Notes under the pieces: model-generated | Told to the model about the DNA's origin: nothing | What the model saw: the letters and a program-made list of their open reading frames with translations, nothing else | Database searches by the model: none | In this document: piece by piece, positions 15,092 through 25,534 of the stretch | Layout of the letters: each line of letters opens with the position of its first letter | How positions within the stretch are numbered: position 1 is the first letter of the stretch | Position numbers and translations under genes: made by a program | From: Liquorilactobacillus sicerae | GTDB lineage: Bacteria; Bacillota; Bacilli; Lactobacillales; Lactobacillaceae | Length of the DNA: 64,000 nucleotides | Direction: 5' to 3' | Assembly: GCF_029916425.1 (NCBI RefSeq) | Contig: NZ_JAHAVQ010000010.1 | Location: 26,319 to 90,318, forward strand

Positions 15092-18000
15092 CTAAAGTTC
15101 GACTAATTGATCGGCGGCCAGTAAATACAGATACTTATGATCGACTGATCGGTGCAAAATTTTTTCTAGCGCTTGGCTGTACAAATTCAGTTGTCCTCGA
15201 TAACGCTCACAGATTTGCTGTTGCTTGGTTTGATCATGTGGCAAAACAAAATCTGTTTTATAATCAAACAGCAATACCTGGGCGGCTGTTGGCAAGAAGC
15301 CATCAATGATCCCGTGAACCAAGATATCAGCAGAATTTTTAGCAACTGGCAGCAATAACGAAAATGGAACTTCCCGTTCAACTTGTTGCGGATGAGCTAA
15401 CAGCTGCCGTCCTAAAGAACTGGCAAAAAAATTCAAAATTTGCTGACGATCAATCTGAGCAGCAATCGGCGGCTCGATCAGCCCTTGATTGGTCAACTGC
15501 TGAATCAAGGTTTCAAGCGACTCTTTAGTTGGCAACTGACTTAAAGAAATTTTTTGCAAAACTAAATGAACTGCTGTCCCAATTTGTGTTGCCGCTGGCT
15601 GCTTGGCAGTCGCCATAAATTGTGGCAATCGCAAATCATTTGAAACCAGCCGACGAGCTTGCGCAGGTGGTGTCGGCCGATCGACCTCCATAAAATCTAA
15701 TTCCTTTTCATCAGGATCATTAAATAATCGTTTAATTTCCGAAACCGACTGATAAGCTGTTGTTCGGGTCAGTTGCCAATCAGGATAAACGTAATTCAAT
15801 TGTCGCTTAATTGTGCTTAATTGTTGCTGATCCGCTGGGGAAATAGGCGATGCTGATCGGTCGGGTCGCTGATCAGGCTCAATTGCTGCTTGATCTGAGT
15901 CGATCCATTTCAACAAAAAGCTAGTTTTAAATTCCGTTAATTGTGGCAGCTGCACGGTTAATGGCTGATCAGTCGTCAAGGTCTTAAAATCTGGATGGCG
16001 AATCAAACTGGCCCCGATCCAATCCATTAAGGAACTAGGTTTTTGCCTCATGCTATCTGGCAAAAGCAGCTTAGAACTGGCTTGAGCTGCGGTCCAATTA
16101 CTGATTGCCTGTTGAGGATCAGCATAAGCACCAGTGATGATCAACTTTTGTTTGGCTCGCGTTAAGGCAACGTACAGCAGCCGCATCTGCTCGGCGGCTA
16201 GTTTAATTTGAGCTTGATCATCAAACAATAATTTTGGCAGTGTTGGAACCTTAACTCGCGTCTTGGGATCCAACCAAGTGATACCAATTCCACCAGTTTG
16301 ATTGAGCTGATAGCTACGGCGCAAATCTTGCTGATTGATTTGATGAGTTGCATTGATCAAGAAAACGACCGGGAATTCCAAACCTTTGCTGCCATGGATC
16401 GTCATCACTTGAACCGCATCTAGGGTTGCTTGGGCTGGAGCAGCAGCTAAATCATGCTGTTGCTTTTGCATTCGTAAAATAAAGCGAATAAATTGAAATA
16501 ATCCCTGATAACTCATTTTCTCATAGGCACTGGCCCGCTGATACAGCGCATGTAAATTGGCTTGGCGCTGGATTCCTCCTGGCATACCACCAACGTAATC
16601 CAAAAAGCCAGTTTTATCATAGATCCGCCAGATCAAAGCTGCCAATTCGTTACGCCGAGCAAAGGTCCGCAAGTCTTGTAATAACTTGATAAACCAGTCA
16701 ACTTTTTGATACAAGCGCTGACTAAAACCATTGGCCTGCTCTGGATCAAAGCTTTTCCAAAAGTGCAAAACCGAAGTGTAATAATCATCGGTCCGATCAT
16801 TGATTCGCAAATAAGCTAACTCATTTTCCTTCAAGCCAACGATCGGTGAACGTAAAACGCTGACGAGCGGAATGTCTTGGTATGGATTATCAATGATCTG
16901 CAAGAAAGAAACCATAATTTGGATTTCAATGGTCTGAAAGTAATTTTGAGCATCTTTGATTATAACGGGAATTCCTAATCGTTGAAATTCATCGAGAATC
17001 ATTAAATTATTATTTCTAGTTGGCACCAACAGCGCAATGTCTTGATACTCAATTGGGCGAACAGTAGTTTTCCCTGCGACAACTGTCTTGATTTGCAAAG
17101 GTTGCTGCTTTAATTCCAAGATTCGTTTGCCAATGAGTTGGATCTCACCTTGAGTTAAACTCTTAGCCGAAAAATCTGACTGGTAAGGTTCCATAGTTGG
17201 TGCTGGTTGAGCTGACATTGCTCGCGTTTGATCAGTATACAACAATATCTCAACTGGATCTGCTGGCAGATCATCATAATACTTGGCTCCGTATTTCAGT
17301 TGCGCAGTTTGATAGTAATCGATCCCACCAATTTTTTCATCCATTAACTGTGAAAAAATCAAATTATTGAATTCGTCGATCGTTTCACTGGAACGGAAAT
17401 TGTCCGGTAAAGTAATCAACTGACCCAAGGCTGGTGTTTGCTGATAACTGTGAAACTTGTGCAAGAACATGGTTGGGTCAGCCTGGCGGAACCCATAAAT
17501 TGACTGCTTAGCATCACCGACCATAAAAAGATTGCCGGGCTGGCTTTGCGCAATGGCTTGCAGAATTGCTTCTTGCAGCTGATTAGTATCTTGATATTCA
17601 TCGATCATAATTGCTTGATAATGCTGCTGCAAATCAGCTCTGACTTGCTGACCGATCGGCGTTGAAGTCGTTAGAATCTGATAAGCTAGATGCTCAATGT
17701 CACTAAAATCAAGGAGCTGACGCCGCTGCTTAGCTTGTCGAAACGCTGTCATAAAATCTAAGACCGTTTGACTTAGTTCAGCCACCAGTTGCTGAGCATG
17801 ATGTGCAACTTGCTGTAATTGGGTTTCATTTTGGCTGAAAAAGCCAGTCTTTAATTCCTCAAACTCTTTTTTTAAAGCTTGCCGCTGTTTAGTCAATTGC
17901 ATCTTTACCGGCTTTTGTTCATCAGTTAATTTTTGCGTTGCCAAGCGGGTCGGCTTGAAGGCCCAAACAGCCGCCTGCAGATTATCCCAGTTGGCCGTTG

Positions 18001-18811
18001 TCAGCTGCATTTTCAACTCCATTACTTGCTGCTGATCAGTCGTAACTGCGGCCCCAAATTTTTCTAAACCATTTTCAGTTGCCCGCTGTTTTAGTAAACC
18101 AAGCTGCGTTTCAATCATCGTTAGCTTAGTTTGTAGTAGTGGTGCTAATTGCTTTTGATAAAAACTGCTTTGTTTAAAATCGCCATTTTGCGGCCAAGCA
18201 TAAGCTGCTGGCAATTTTTTGACCCAAGTAACTGGCTGGGGCTGGGCATTGGCATATTCAAAAACTTTCATCACAACTGCGCTCAAGCCATCATCGCTGC
18301 GATCATTCGAAAAGTTCTGCGTCAACTGTTCAAAAGCTGACCGTTGCTGACCATATTTTTTTTCGCGTACCTGTGCCCAAACGTCTTCTGCCAGCATCTG
18401 CCGTTCAGTTTCATCCGTTAACTGTCGAAAAACCGGGTCTAAATGGATCACGTAATAATATTGTTGGACTAAATGCAAACAAAAAGCATCAATCGTACTG
18501 ATAGCGGCTGTTTTTAACTTTAAACGCTGCTGTAATAACCATTGTTTGCGTTGGGCATCTTTAGCTGTCAACTGAGCCAATTCCACCTGCAAGGCTTGTT
18601 CAATCCGTTCTTTCATTTCCGCAGCAGCCGCTTTCGTGAAAGTCACCACTAATAACTGATCGATTCCGACTTGCTGTTGAAGTAAATTTAAAACCCGCTC
18701 AACTAAGACTTTGGTTTTCCCCGAGCCAGCTGACGCGGCAACTAGAATGTTTTTCCCACCCGTTTTGATTGCTGCTTGCTGCTGGGGAGTATAATTGATT
18801 TTTTCAGGCAA
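15092..18811 (-). CDS. rexA: RexA/AddA helicase-nuclease
   Basis: The 1239-residue protein is the A subunit of the AddAB/RexAB recombination machine, which unwinds and resects double-strand breaks for RecA loading. Walker A is AASAGSGKT (about 26-34), DEYQDTN is motif II, and MTIHGSKGLEFPVVFL is motif V. The C-terminal RecB-like nuclease carries HGIIDGF and LLFDYKTDF with QLNLYSQAL. Start TTG with AAAGGAG ten bases upstream, inside the end of rexB. RexB stops three bases before this start, so the two are coupled. Full length. Confidence 0.96.
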   Translation of the reverse strand: MPEKINYTPQQQAAIKTGGKNILVAASAGSGKTKVLVERVLNLLQQQVGIDQLLVVTFTKAAAAEMKERIEQALQVELAQLTAKDAQRKQWLLQQRLKLKTAAISTIDAFCLHLVQQYYYVIHLDPVFRQLTDETERQMLAEDVWAQVREKKYGQQRSAFEQLTQNFSNDRSDDGLSAVVMKVFEYANAQPQPVTWVKKLPAAYAWPQNGDFKQSSFYQKQLAPLLQTKLTMIETQLGLLKQRATENGLEKFGAAVTTDQQQVMELKMQLTTANWDNLQAAVWAFKPTRLATQKLTDEQKPVKMQLTKQRQALKKEFEELKTGFFSQNETQLQQVAHHAQQLVAELSQTVLDFMTAFRQAKQRRQLLDFSDIEHLAYQILTTSTPIGQQVRADLQQHYQAIMIDEYQDTNQLQEAILQAIAQSQPGNLFMVGDAKQSIYGFRQADPTMFLHKFHSYQQTPALGQLITLPDNFRSSETIDEFNNLIFSQLMDEKIGGIDYYQTAQLKYGAKYYDDLPADPVEILLYTDQTRAMSAQPAPTMEPYQSDFSAKSLTQGEIQLIGKRILELKQQPLQIKTVVAGKTTVRPIEYQDIALLVPTRNNNLMILDEFQRLGIPVIIKDAQNYFQTIEIQIMVSFLQIIDNPYQDIPLVSVLRSPIVGLKENELAYLRINDRTDDYYTSVLHFWKSFDPEQANGFSQRLYQKVDWFIKLLQDLRTFARRNELAALIWRIYDKTGFLDYVGGMPGGIQRQANLHALYQRASAYEKMSYQGLFQFIRFILRMQKQQHDLAAAPAQATLDAVQVMTIHGSKGLEFPVVFLINATHQINQQDLRRSYQLNQTGGIGITWLDPKTRVKVPTLPKLLFDDQAQIKLAAEQMRLLYVALTRAKQKLIITGAYADPQQAISNWTAAQASSKLLLPDSMRQKPSSLMDWIGASLIRHPDFKTLTTDQPLTVQLPQLTEFKTSFLLKWIDSDQAAIEPDQRPDRSASPISPADQQQLSTIKRQLNYVYPDWQLTRTTAYQSVSEIKRLFNDPDEKELDFMEVDRPTPPAQARRLVSNDLRLPQFMATAKQPAATQIGTAVHLVLQKISLSQLPTKESLETLIQQLTNQGLIEPPIAAQIDRQQILNFFASSLGRQLLAHPQQVEREVPFSLLLPVAKNSADILVHGIIDGFLPTAAQVLLFDYKTDFVLPHDQTKQQQICERYRGQLNLYSQALEKILHRSVDHKYLYLLAADQLVEL

Positions 18812-18814
18812 AGA

Positions 18815-21800
18815 TTATTTGCTCCTTTCAGCTTGAATTCTTTCTAAGACCTCGGCGGCTGACATTTTGTTGAGCTGATGATAATTATTTTCCGCCAGCA
18901 TTGCATCAAATTGCATGATAGCTTTGAAAGGTGAATATTGCATAGCTGACCGCTTATCCGGCCATAAAACTGGATCGATCACTAAATCACCGCTAAAAAT
19001 CTTAGCCGCTGCTTGTTGGATCAACAATTCATTATGCCACAGCAATAATTTCAGCTGCGATTTAGTAATCAGCTGCGGATCATTCTTGCCGGTTGCTGCG
19101 TAACTGCCGTCTTTTTTCCGGCGAAAAGGATAAACCAGCGAAGCCCCAGACTTATCTTGGGTCAACTCTTGATCTAACAGCTCGAGCAGTTTGGTTTCGG
19201 CCAATAAAAGCCCCTCATATTTATTTTTCTTCAACCAGGCCTGCTCAAAAGGCGTTTGCAAGACATCTTTTAAATCCAGTTTAGGATCTTGTAAATGTAA
19301 ATAAACTGCCCCAGCCGGTTTTGGTTGAGTTTTTGGCAACAACAAATCAAAATTATTGATCAAAGCATCCAAATACGTCAACATCTGCAAAGAAACACCA
19401 TAATACGCATCCCGAAAATTAAACTTATGCTGACTCGACTTATAATCCACGATCCCCAAATATGTCTGCTGTTCCTTTTGTAGCAGATCAATTCGATCAA
19501 TCTTGCCGCGCACCTTGACTGCATGCTGCTGCGGAAGCTGGAACTCTAAAGGCCGCAAGCCTTCTTGACTGCCAACTTGACCGAATAAGACCTCGGTTTT
19601 AAAAGGCCGTAGTTGTGAACGTTGCAGTTGCTGGTGAATTGTCCAACTGACCTGCCGGATCGTTTTGGCTAGCTGCCGGCTTAGATACTGCATTCGATTG
19701 GAACTGTTCAAGATTTGAAACTGTGGCAGCTGCAACAACTCCTTGGTAATGGAGTAAATCTGCTGTTGTAACTGCTGAGAAGAGATTTCGGCAATACTCA
19801 AGTGCTCGGCTGCTAAATTACGATGCAAGCTGTCTAAGGCTGCATGGAAGAACTCACCCGTGTTGGCTGGCGAAAGTTCAAAGACGTCCCTTTCTTGCAA
19901 TCGTAAACCATATTTTAAGAAATAAGCATACTGATTAGTATAAAATTCCTCCAGCTTAGAAATCGACGTATTGATCGTTTTTCCATATAAACCATCCACG
20001 ATTTTTGGCTGGAGCTTTTCCGGGACATTGCGATAACTCAAGCTGGCAAAGACTTGCTCGGCCAACTTGCCGACTTGAGAATCTTGCCTCAACCACTTGG
20101 CTATCGGCTGAAAGTTGGCCGGCAGCTGCTTTTGATTTTTACGTGCCAAGCTTAGCAACTGACTAATCGTAATCCGGGGGTTGCCCACAAAAAAGCGACT
20201 AAAATCTGCTACCGAAATCTCAGCTGGTGGCTCAGTAGCAATCAAGGGGCAATCCAAAGCAAAGTGAGTCGCCAATTGTTTCAGATACGGCGATGCTTTT
20301 AATTCCTGACCATCACTTTCCTGTTGCGGATAAGATAAGATCAAACGCTTTTTAGGCAGCATAAATGCCAGGTAAGCCAGGTAGCTTTCACCAGCTAATT
20401 GGACATTGCTGGTTTGTGCTAAATCAGCTTGTTCAGCCGGCAAATAATCAGCCAGCTGTAGCCGATCATTGTCTGACAATAAAGCAGGCTGGGTTGTTTG
20501 ATCCGGCATAACTGCACTCGTTGCTCCAATCAAAAAAACTGTCTCAGCATTTTGCAGCTGTGCCATCCCAGTTTCAGTGATCATAACCTGATCAAGCGTG
20601 GATGGTACTTGACTATACTGAGCACCAGCAAAGCCATTTAAGAGAAGTTCTTTAAATAATTCCAATTCAAACGGCCGATCGCCAAAAATTAGCACATATT
20701 CATCAAGCATTTGGACAAAGGTGTTCCAAACTTCTTCTGGACGGCTGGCCGCAGCCAAATTTCCCGCAGCAATCGCCTGATCACGCCAAGTCAGCAGTTG
20801 TCGGGCAACTCCAGTTTCAACTAGAAAGTTGACCAAAATCTTAGCTGCCTGGCGTCCAGTTTGAGCTTGCGTTAATTTTTTAAAAAATGGCGGCAGAATT
20901 GCTCGCACAAAATGGCGGATCAAATTGACTTGCTGAGTCTGTTTTTCTTGTTGGCTGGTCAAAACTTGGTCCGCATCGGTCGTTTCAAAACGAAAAACCT
21001 GCCAATCAGCTGAACGCAACCAAGCTGCTCCATTTAAACCGGTTTTTAAAATCAAATTTTCAGTCAGATCCAAGCAGTCCCGAAACTCTCCCAGATCGAT
21101 CGGTTGCCCAGTCGCTGTTTGCGGCAATAACAGTTCGGTCTTTAATAAACGCATCACATCATCATATTGATAATGATTTTCTTGGACATCAAATAAAGCA
21201 CTGATCAATTCAACTAGCGGATGCGAACTCATCTCATGCTGAAGATCAATAAAAAATGGGATTCCAGCTTGTTGGAAAATTGGTTCAATGATATTTCGAT
21301 ATAAATCCAAATGTCTGGTCATAACGACAAAATCACGGTAATGTCCCCGTTCTTGCTGCAAGAGTTGCCGCAGCTTAATTGCGACTTGACGCACTTCAGT
21401 TTGCCGATCAGCAGTTTTAAAAAGTTGCAGTGAATCAGTAGACTGGGCAGCTGCTGTTGGAACAAACTCCAAACGTGAATTACGAACCCAATAATCCTCC
21501 AGATCCAATAGTAAGGCTGACTTAGTTTTTAGAGTGTCGGTAATCGGTAACAGCTTAGCCGAGGCTTGGGAGCGAGTTAAAGCTTGATAAAGACAACTAG
21601 AACGATAAAATAGTGAATTTGGATCTTGCTTAGTCAAAAAGCTTTCTCGATCACCGACTAAAGTTAGATTGACTTCAGCGGCTTTTTTAATCAAGACTTC
21701 GACCAATTGTCTTTCCTGCTGGTTAAAATGTGAAAAACCGGCGATATAAAAATAATCATGACTTAAATCACGCTGTTGCAGATTTTCAGCCAATAAATTC

Positions 21801-22360
21801 AAAATTCCTTCATTCCCGATGAACTGCTGTCGACTTTCTTGCTGATACTCCTGATAAACCAGCGTTAGATCATGCAGCTTAGCCTGCAAATTAGCTGATA
21901 GCGGCGATTCAGCTAATTGGGCTAATTCCGCTGGCGTTACCAAATTTTGCTGTAGTTCATTTAACTGAGCGGCTAATTGACTGACAAAACCGATTTGCAC
22001 TTGGTTAGCCTTAAAAATCGTCAGCTCAGCCTGTTTGTCTTGTAGGATCGCAGCTACCAGCATTTGATTCCCAGCTTTGGACAAGCGTGGAATCTTAAAA
22101 ATCGGCGTGTCTTTTAAAAAGTACCAGGCTAAGCGAGTGAAGGAAAAGGTCTGGACATTTTTTTGCGCATAAAGCCCTTGGTCACCGAACGCTTGCCGCA
22201 ATTGTTTCAAAACTTTAACTTCAGCGGCAAATTTAATATGGTTCGGTACTAGATAAAAGAAACGTCCTTGCGGATCGGCGCGGCTTTTTTGAGCTAAACG
22301 ATCAATCAAAAAGCGATGATGATCACAGGAAGCTTTCCCAAAATAAAAATTTACGCTCAT
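18815..22360 (-). CDS. rexB: RexB/AddB subunit of the recombination nuclease
   Basis: The 1181-residue protein is the B subunit of RexAB. The C-terminal nuclease domain is intact: KVRGKIDRIDLL, LGIVDYKSS and SLQMLTYLDAL give the Asp, Asp-Tyr-Lys and Gln-Tyr motifs. The N-terminal P-loop of AddB is degenerate (GKASCDHHR), and the four-Cys iron-sulfur cluster of Bacillus AddB is missing: the CPF position reads TNQYAYF and there is no Cys cluster at the end. Both are typical of Lactobacillales RexB. ATG with GGAG upstream. It heads the rexBA operon. Confidence 0.95.
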   Translation of the reverse strand: MSVNFYFGKASCDHHRFLIDRLAQKSRADPQGRFFYLVPNHIKFAAEVKVLKQLRQAFGDQGLYAQKNVQTFSFTRLAWYFLKDTPIFKIPRLSKAGNQMLVAAILQDKQAELTIFKANQVQIGFVSQLAAQLNELQQNLVTPAELAQLAESPLSANLQAKLHDLTLVYQEYQQESRQQFIGNEGILNLLAENLQQRDLSHDYFYIAGFSHFNQQERQLVEVLIKKAAEVNLTLVGDRESFLTKQDPNSLFYRSSCLYQALTRSQASAKLLPITDTLKTKSALLLDLEDYWVRNSRLEFVPTAAAQSTDSLQLFKTADRQTEVRQVAIKLRQLLQQERGHYRDFVVMTRHLDLYRNIIEPIFQQAGIPFFIDLQHEMSSHPLVELISALFDVQENHYQYDDVMRLLKTELLLPQTATGQPIDLGEFRDCLDLTENLILKTGLNGAAWLRSADWQVFRFETTDADQVLTSQQEKQTQQVNLIRHFVRAILPPFFKKLTQAQTGRQAAKILVNFLVETGVARQLLTWRDQAIAAGNLAAASRPEEVWNTFVQMLDEYVLIFGDRPFELELFKELLLNGFAGAQYSQVPSTLDQVMITETGMAQLQNAETVFLIGATSAVMPDQTTQPALLSDNDRLQLADYLPAEQADLAQTSNVQLAGESYLAYLAFMLPKKRLILSYPQQESDGQELKASPYLKQLATHFALDCPLIATEPPAEISVADFSRFFVGNPRITISQLLSLARKNQKQLPANFQPIAKWLRQDSQVGKLAEQVFASLSYRNVPEKLQPKIVDGLYGKTINTSISKLEEFYTNQYAYFLKYGLRLQERDVFELSPANTGEFFHAALDSLHRNLAAEHLSIAEISSQQLQQQIYSITKELLQLPQFQILNSSNRMQYLSRQLAKTIRQVSWTIHQQLQRSQLRPFKTEVLFGQVGSQEGLRPLEFQLPQQHAVKVRGKIDRIDLLQKEQQTYLGIVDYKSSQHKFNFRDAYYGVSLQMLTYLDALINNFDLLLPKTQPKPAGAVYLHLQDPKLDLKDVLQTPFEQAWLKKNKYEGLLLAETKLLELLDQELTQDKSGASLVYPFRRKKDGSYAATGKNDPQLITKSQLKLLLWHNELLIQQAAAKIFSGDLVIDPVLWPDKRSAMQYSPFKAIMQFDAMLAENNYHQLNKMSAAEVLERIQAERSK

Positions 22361-22425
22361 CTTGCATTCTCCTTTACTGTTTTTATTTTATCATCAATCA
22401 ATTCTTTTCACTTGCTTGAACCTAC

Positions 22426-22454
22426 AAAAAAAGCAGCTGAAATCATCAACTGCT
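22426..22454 (-). terminator. Terminator after the C1 peptidase gene
   Basis: On the minus strand AGCAG-T-TGA pairs with TCA-G-CTGCT and is followed by seven T residues. Confidence 0.75.
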
Positions 22455-22465
22455 CCACCGAACGC

Positions 22466-23782
22466 TTAAGCCAAAGAATCCCATGGTGCCAAATCAAGCG
22501 GTGTCTGTTGCCAGATTGCTAACTCTTTAGGCTGCAGAAATTCTTTTTTCACGATCACTTCATAAACAAAATCATCAAACCAGCGATCGCTCATTACAAA
22601 GTATCCTTGCTGACCGTTTTTTTCTCCCCAGTTGTTTTCTACCTTCCATTTAGTTGATCGACCAGCAACCAGATCAACGCCGACTAGAGTCATTGCATGT
22701 GAAACAGCGGCCTCGCGACTTCTCAGCCGGTCCGCTTTGGAGAGCTCTAAATCAGCTCCAAATAACGCACCACGCTGGTAAAACTCTGGTGCCAAGATCC
22801 CCTGCTGACGATCAGAAGCTTTTAAAACATCATTACCAAACCAAACCGTCAAACCAGCTTCTAATTGAGCAATTGCTGCTTGTTTCAAAGCCGTAATTTC
22901 AGTATTAACAAAAGCAATTTTTTGGCCGTTGAAAATATAATCCTCACTCGGCAGACCATAAACTTGGCCCAGCTGATGATCAGGTGCATTCGTCAAACAA
23001 ACATAATCATCAAAGTCCCAAGTGAAATATTTTTGAAAGAACTGCTGGGGGGTCAGCTTTTGATCATGATGATATTCTTTTTGATCATTCCGGTATTCAA
23101 AATCAAATTCAGCGGGTGGCTCGCCAAAGGCAAACACCAGCATTCGATAAACAACACTCAAATATTCCATTTTTAACTGCCGGAGTTTTTCAGCAGTCTG
23201 ACCACTCTTTTTGGCATCCCTTAAAGCTAGGCCATCTTTACGTAGCTTTAAATTCAAAACATCATTAATTTCAGCGGTATTGCTGCTATTGTAAGTTTCC
23301 GGCATAATATCTTGCGGTACCACTCCGTATTTGCTGATCAAAGCAGCCGCATTAGACCATTGACCACCATCACTATTTGGTCCGTCAAACAAGTCCATTA
23401 CCCGTCGACTGCCTAAGGGCAATGCAGCTGTTTCAAGCACACTTTCGTAAAACTTGTTAGCTTTTTCCAAACGATCATAAAATGAATTGTAATTTTGGGA
23501 CAATTGAAAATCCTTAACTTGGTATTTTTCAGCAAATTGATGTCGCAAAGTGTTGAGTGTTGAAAATAACCAGCAACGACCACTTTTTTTCTGATTGGTA
23601 ACTTTACCAGTCTTGACTTCAACTGAAAAAACCGGGTTCAAGTCTTGACGAACAGCGTAATTCTCACTAGCAGCGGCAATCCCATTTTTTTGGCTTGTCC
23701 GCGCAAAAATCCGAGCTTGCTTTTGAGCTGCAAACTTCTTTTTCAGCTGTGCTAAATCGGTTGGTAGAATGTCTTTTCCCAT
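22466..23782 (-). CDS. C1-family peptidase (PepC/PepE-like, bleomycin-hydrolase type)
   Basis: The 438-residue cytoplasmic cysteine peptidase has KKSGRCWLFS around the active Cys (about 72 from the chosen start), SHAMTLVGVD for His and VENNWGEKNGQQGYF for Asn. Length and motifs fit the PepC/PepE/PepG group; the KKSGRCW form suggests an endopeptidase (PepE/PepG) instead of the classical aminopeptidase C, from memory. I chose the ATG at 23780-23782, preceded by GAAGG; an ATG 18 bases upstream overlaps the carbonic anhydrase stop (ATGA) and may also be used. It ends the prs-carbonic anhydrase-peptidase series. Confidence 0.9.
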   Translation of the reverse strand: MGKDILPTDLAQLKKKFAAQKQARIFARTSQKNGIAAASENYAVRQDLNPVFSVEVKTGKVTNQKKSGRCWLFSTLNTLRHQFAEKYQVKDFQLSQNYNSFYDRLEKANKFYESVLETAALPLGSRRVMDLFDGPNSDGGQWSNAAALISKYGVVPQDIMPETYNSSNTAEINDVLNLKLRKDGLALRDAKKSGQTAEKLRQLKMEYLSVVYRMLVFAFGEPPAEFDFEYRNDQKEYHHDQKLTPQQFFQKYFTWDFDDYVCLTNAPDHQLGQVYGLPSEDYIFNGQKIAFVNTEITALKQAAIAQLEAGLTVWFGNDVLKASDRQQGILAPEFYQRGALFGADLELSKADRLRSREAAVSHAMTLVGVDLVAGRSTKWKVENNWGEKNGQQGYFVMSDRWFDDFVYEVIVKKEFLQPKELAIWQQTPLDLAPWDSLA

Positions 23783-23796
23783 TAAAATACCTTCAT

Positions 23797-24459
23797 TCAT
23801 CTTAGATTAGGTTCAGTATACAAAATAATTGGCCGCGACGATAGTGACTGAACTTGGCGAGCATTATCTTGCAAAAATTGCTGACGCAACTGCTGCAGCT
23901 GAAATTTAGCTGCCGACAATGGTTGTTGGAAGACCCACCACTCAACTCCACGTGTCAGTGGCGGAGTAGTTAACGATCCTAGATAATTAAAAACCGCTGC
24001 TGAATGTTGTTTTTGAATTTCAGGCAACATCAATTTTGCTGGCAGCAATCGTTTTTGTCCCTCACTAAAAGAAAACTGTTGATAAAAAGGGGCCATCGCT
24101 TGATCAATTGGACCTTCTTTGACCCAAAAAGCGACAACTGCCTGCTGTCCAAGCTCATTTTGATGAACAAAATGCCACTCTAATGGATAGCGCTTGCCGT
24201 TTAACAAATGTTCAGCCGGAAAATGGAAATGTAACTGTTGAAAGTCAAAAACTCGGTCATTTAGCTGAGCTTGCCCTTGACCGTTGAATTGTAAATTGTT
24301 TCCATGGTGTTCAACAGTAGTGAATTGATATGATGTTAAAAAAGAAACTGCCGAATGCTTCGGAGTTTCTTTTTTACTGACTGCTTGTTCAATATCAATT
24401 GGAGATTGCCATGGCTGCAGCTGGCTTTGCCAAGCTGATTGGTGCAGATAATCAAGCAT
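23797..24459 (-). CDS. Alpha-class carbonic anhydrase
   Basis: The 220-residue protein interconverts CO2 and bicarbonate. Alpha-class markers are QSPIDI near the start, the zinc ligands in QLHFHFPAEH and LEWHFVHQN, and GSLTTPPLTRGVEWWVF near the end. Most bacterial alpha-class enzymes are secreted, but the start chosen here (ATG with AAAAGGAG upstream) gives no signal peptide, so it is probably cytoplasmic and supplies bicarbonate for carboxylations. The gene starts 25 bases after prs, suggesting co-transcription. An in-frame upstream extension to 24516 has no ribosome binding site. Confidence 0.9.
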   Translation of the reverse strand: MLDYLHQSAWQSQLQPWQSPIDIEQAVSKKETPKHSAVSFLTSYQFTTVEHHGNNLQFNGQGQAQLNDRVFDFQQLHFHFPAEHLLNGKRYPLEWHFVHQNELGQQAVVAFWVKEGPIDQAMAPFYQQFSFSEGQKRLLPAKLMLPEIQKQHSAAVFNYLGSLTTPPLTRGVEWWVFQQPLSAAKFQLQQLRQQFLQDNARQVQSLSSRPIILYTEPNLR

Positions 24460-24484
24460 GTTCTGATCTCCTTTTAATTTTTCA

Positions 24485-25459
24485 TTAAAGATTTTGTTTA
24501 GTGAATAAAGAATCAACTGACTGATTATGGTAAATTAAATCAATGGCCTTAGCAAAGGTCTTTGAAACAGAAAGAATCTTTAACTTAGCAAATTGCTTTT
24601 CTTCAGGAATTTGAATCGTATCACTCACAACAACTTGCGTATATTCCGAATTTTGCAAGCGTTCAACTGCACCTTTTGAAAAAATTGGATGGGTTGCACA
24701 AGCATAAATGTCAGTTGCTCCAGCAGCTTTAAGTGACCGCGCAGCCAAGGTCATTTTGCGACCAGTATCGATCATATCATCAAACACGATACACCGGCGG
24801 CCCTTAACATCACCAATAATTGTGACTTGATCATCGAGAATTGACTGGTCTTCATCACCGCGTTTGTCAACGATGGCAATTGGCGCTTTTAACAGGGTCG
24901 CTAAGTTACGAGCAGCTTTGACACCATTATGATCGGGAGCAACGACCACCACATCATCCTTAATACCGGCTTGATTAAAGTAATTAACCTGAACAAAAAT
25001 TCCTAACAAGTGATCGACCGGAATATTAAAGAAACCTTGCAGTTGACCAGCATGCAGATCCATTGTCACTACTCGATCGGCTCCCACCATTTGCAAGAAA
25101 TTAGCGATTAATTTAGCAGTGATCGGCTCACGCGGTCGCGCCTTGCGATCAGCACGAGCATAACCATAATAAGGAATTACAATATTAATGGTTCCAGCAC
25201 TTGATCTTCTTAAAGCATCGATCATGATCATTAATTCCATAAAGTTTTCATTGACTGGGTCGGAAATTGATTGAATCACAAAAACATCTGATCCGCGAAT
25301 GCTTTCATTGATACTGATTTGAATCTCACCATCACTAAAATGCTTAACTGTTGCCTGACATAAAGCTACATGCAATTCATCGGCAATTTTTTGTGCCAAT
25401 GGTAAATTTGAATTCAAAGCGAATAGTTTTAAGGCCGATCCCGCCTGTTTTCTGCTCAT
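24485..25459 (-). CDS. prs: Ribose-phosphate pyrophosphokinase
   Basis: The 324-residue enzyme makes PRPP from ribose 5-phosphate and ATP for purine, pyrimidine, NAD, His and Trp synthesis. It shows FSDGEIQISINESIRG, the pyrophosphate and divalent-metal loop MDLHAGQLQGFF, the flexible catalytic region PDHNGVKAARNLA, and the ribose-phosphate loop VFDDMIDTGRKM. The ATG at 25457-25459 has GGAGG six bases before it. Lactobacilli often carry two prs genes, so this may be one of a pair. It begins the prs-carbonic anhydrase-peptidase cluster, with a possible promoter in the A/T-rich gap 25472-25534. Confidence 0.95.
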   Translation of the reverse strand: MSRKQAGSALKLFALNSNLPLAQKIADELHVALCQATVKHFSDGEIQISINESIRGSDVFVIQSISDPVNENFMELMIMIDALRRSSAGTINIVIPYYGYARADRKARPREPITAKLIANFLQMVGADRVVTMDLHAGQLQGFFNIPVDHLLGIFVQVNYFNQAGIKDDVVVVAPDHNGVKAARNLATLLKAPIAIVDKRGDEDQSILDDQVTIIGDVKGRRCIVFDDMIDTGRKMTLAARSLKAAGATDIYACATHPIFSKGAVERLQNSEYTQVVVSDTIQIPEEKQFAKLKILSVSKTFAKAIDLIYHNQSVDSLFTKQNL

Positions 25460-25534
25460 GACTGCCTCCAAAAAATAATTTATTTACTATAATTATAATC
25501 AAATCAAAAGGTAAATTCTATCTTTTTTATTGGT

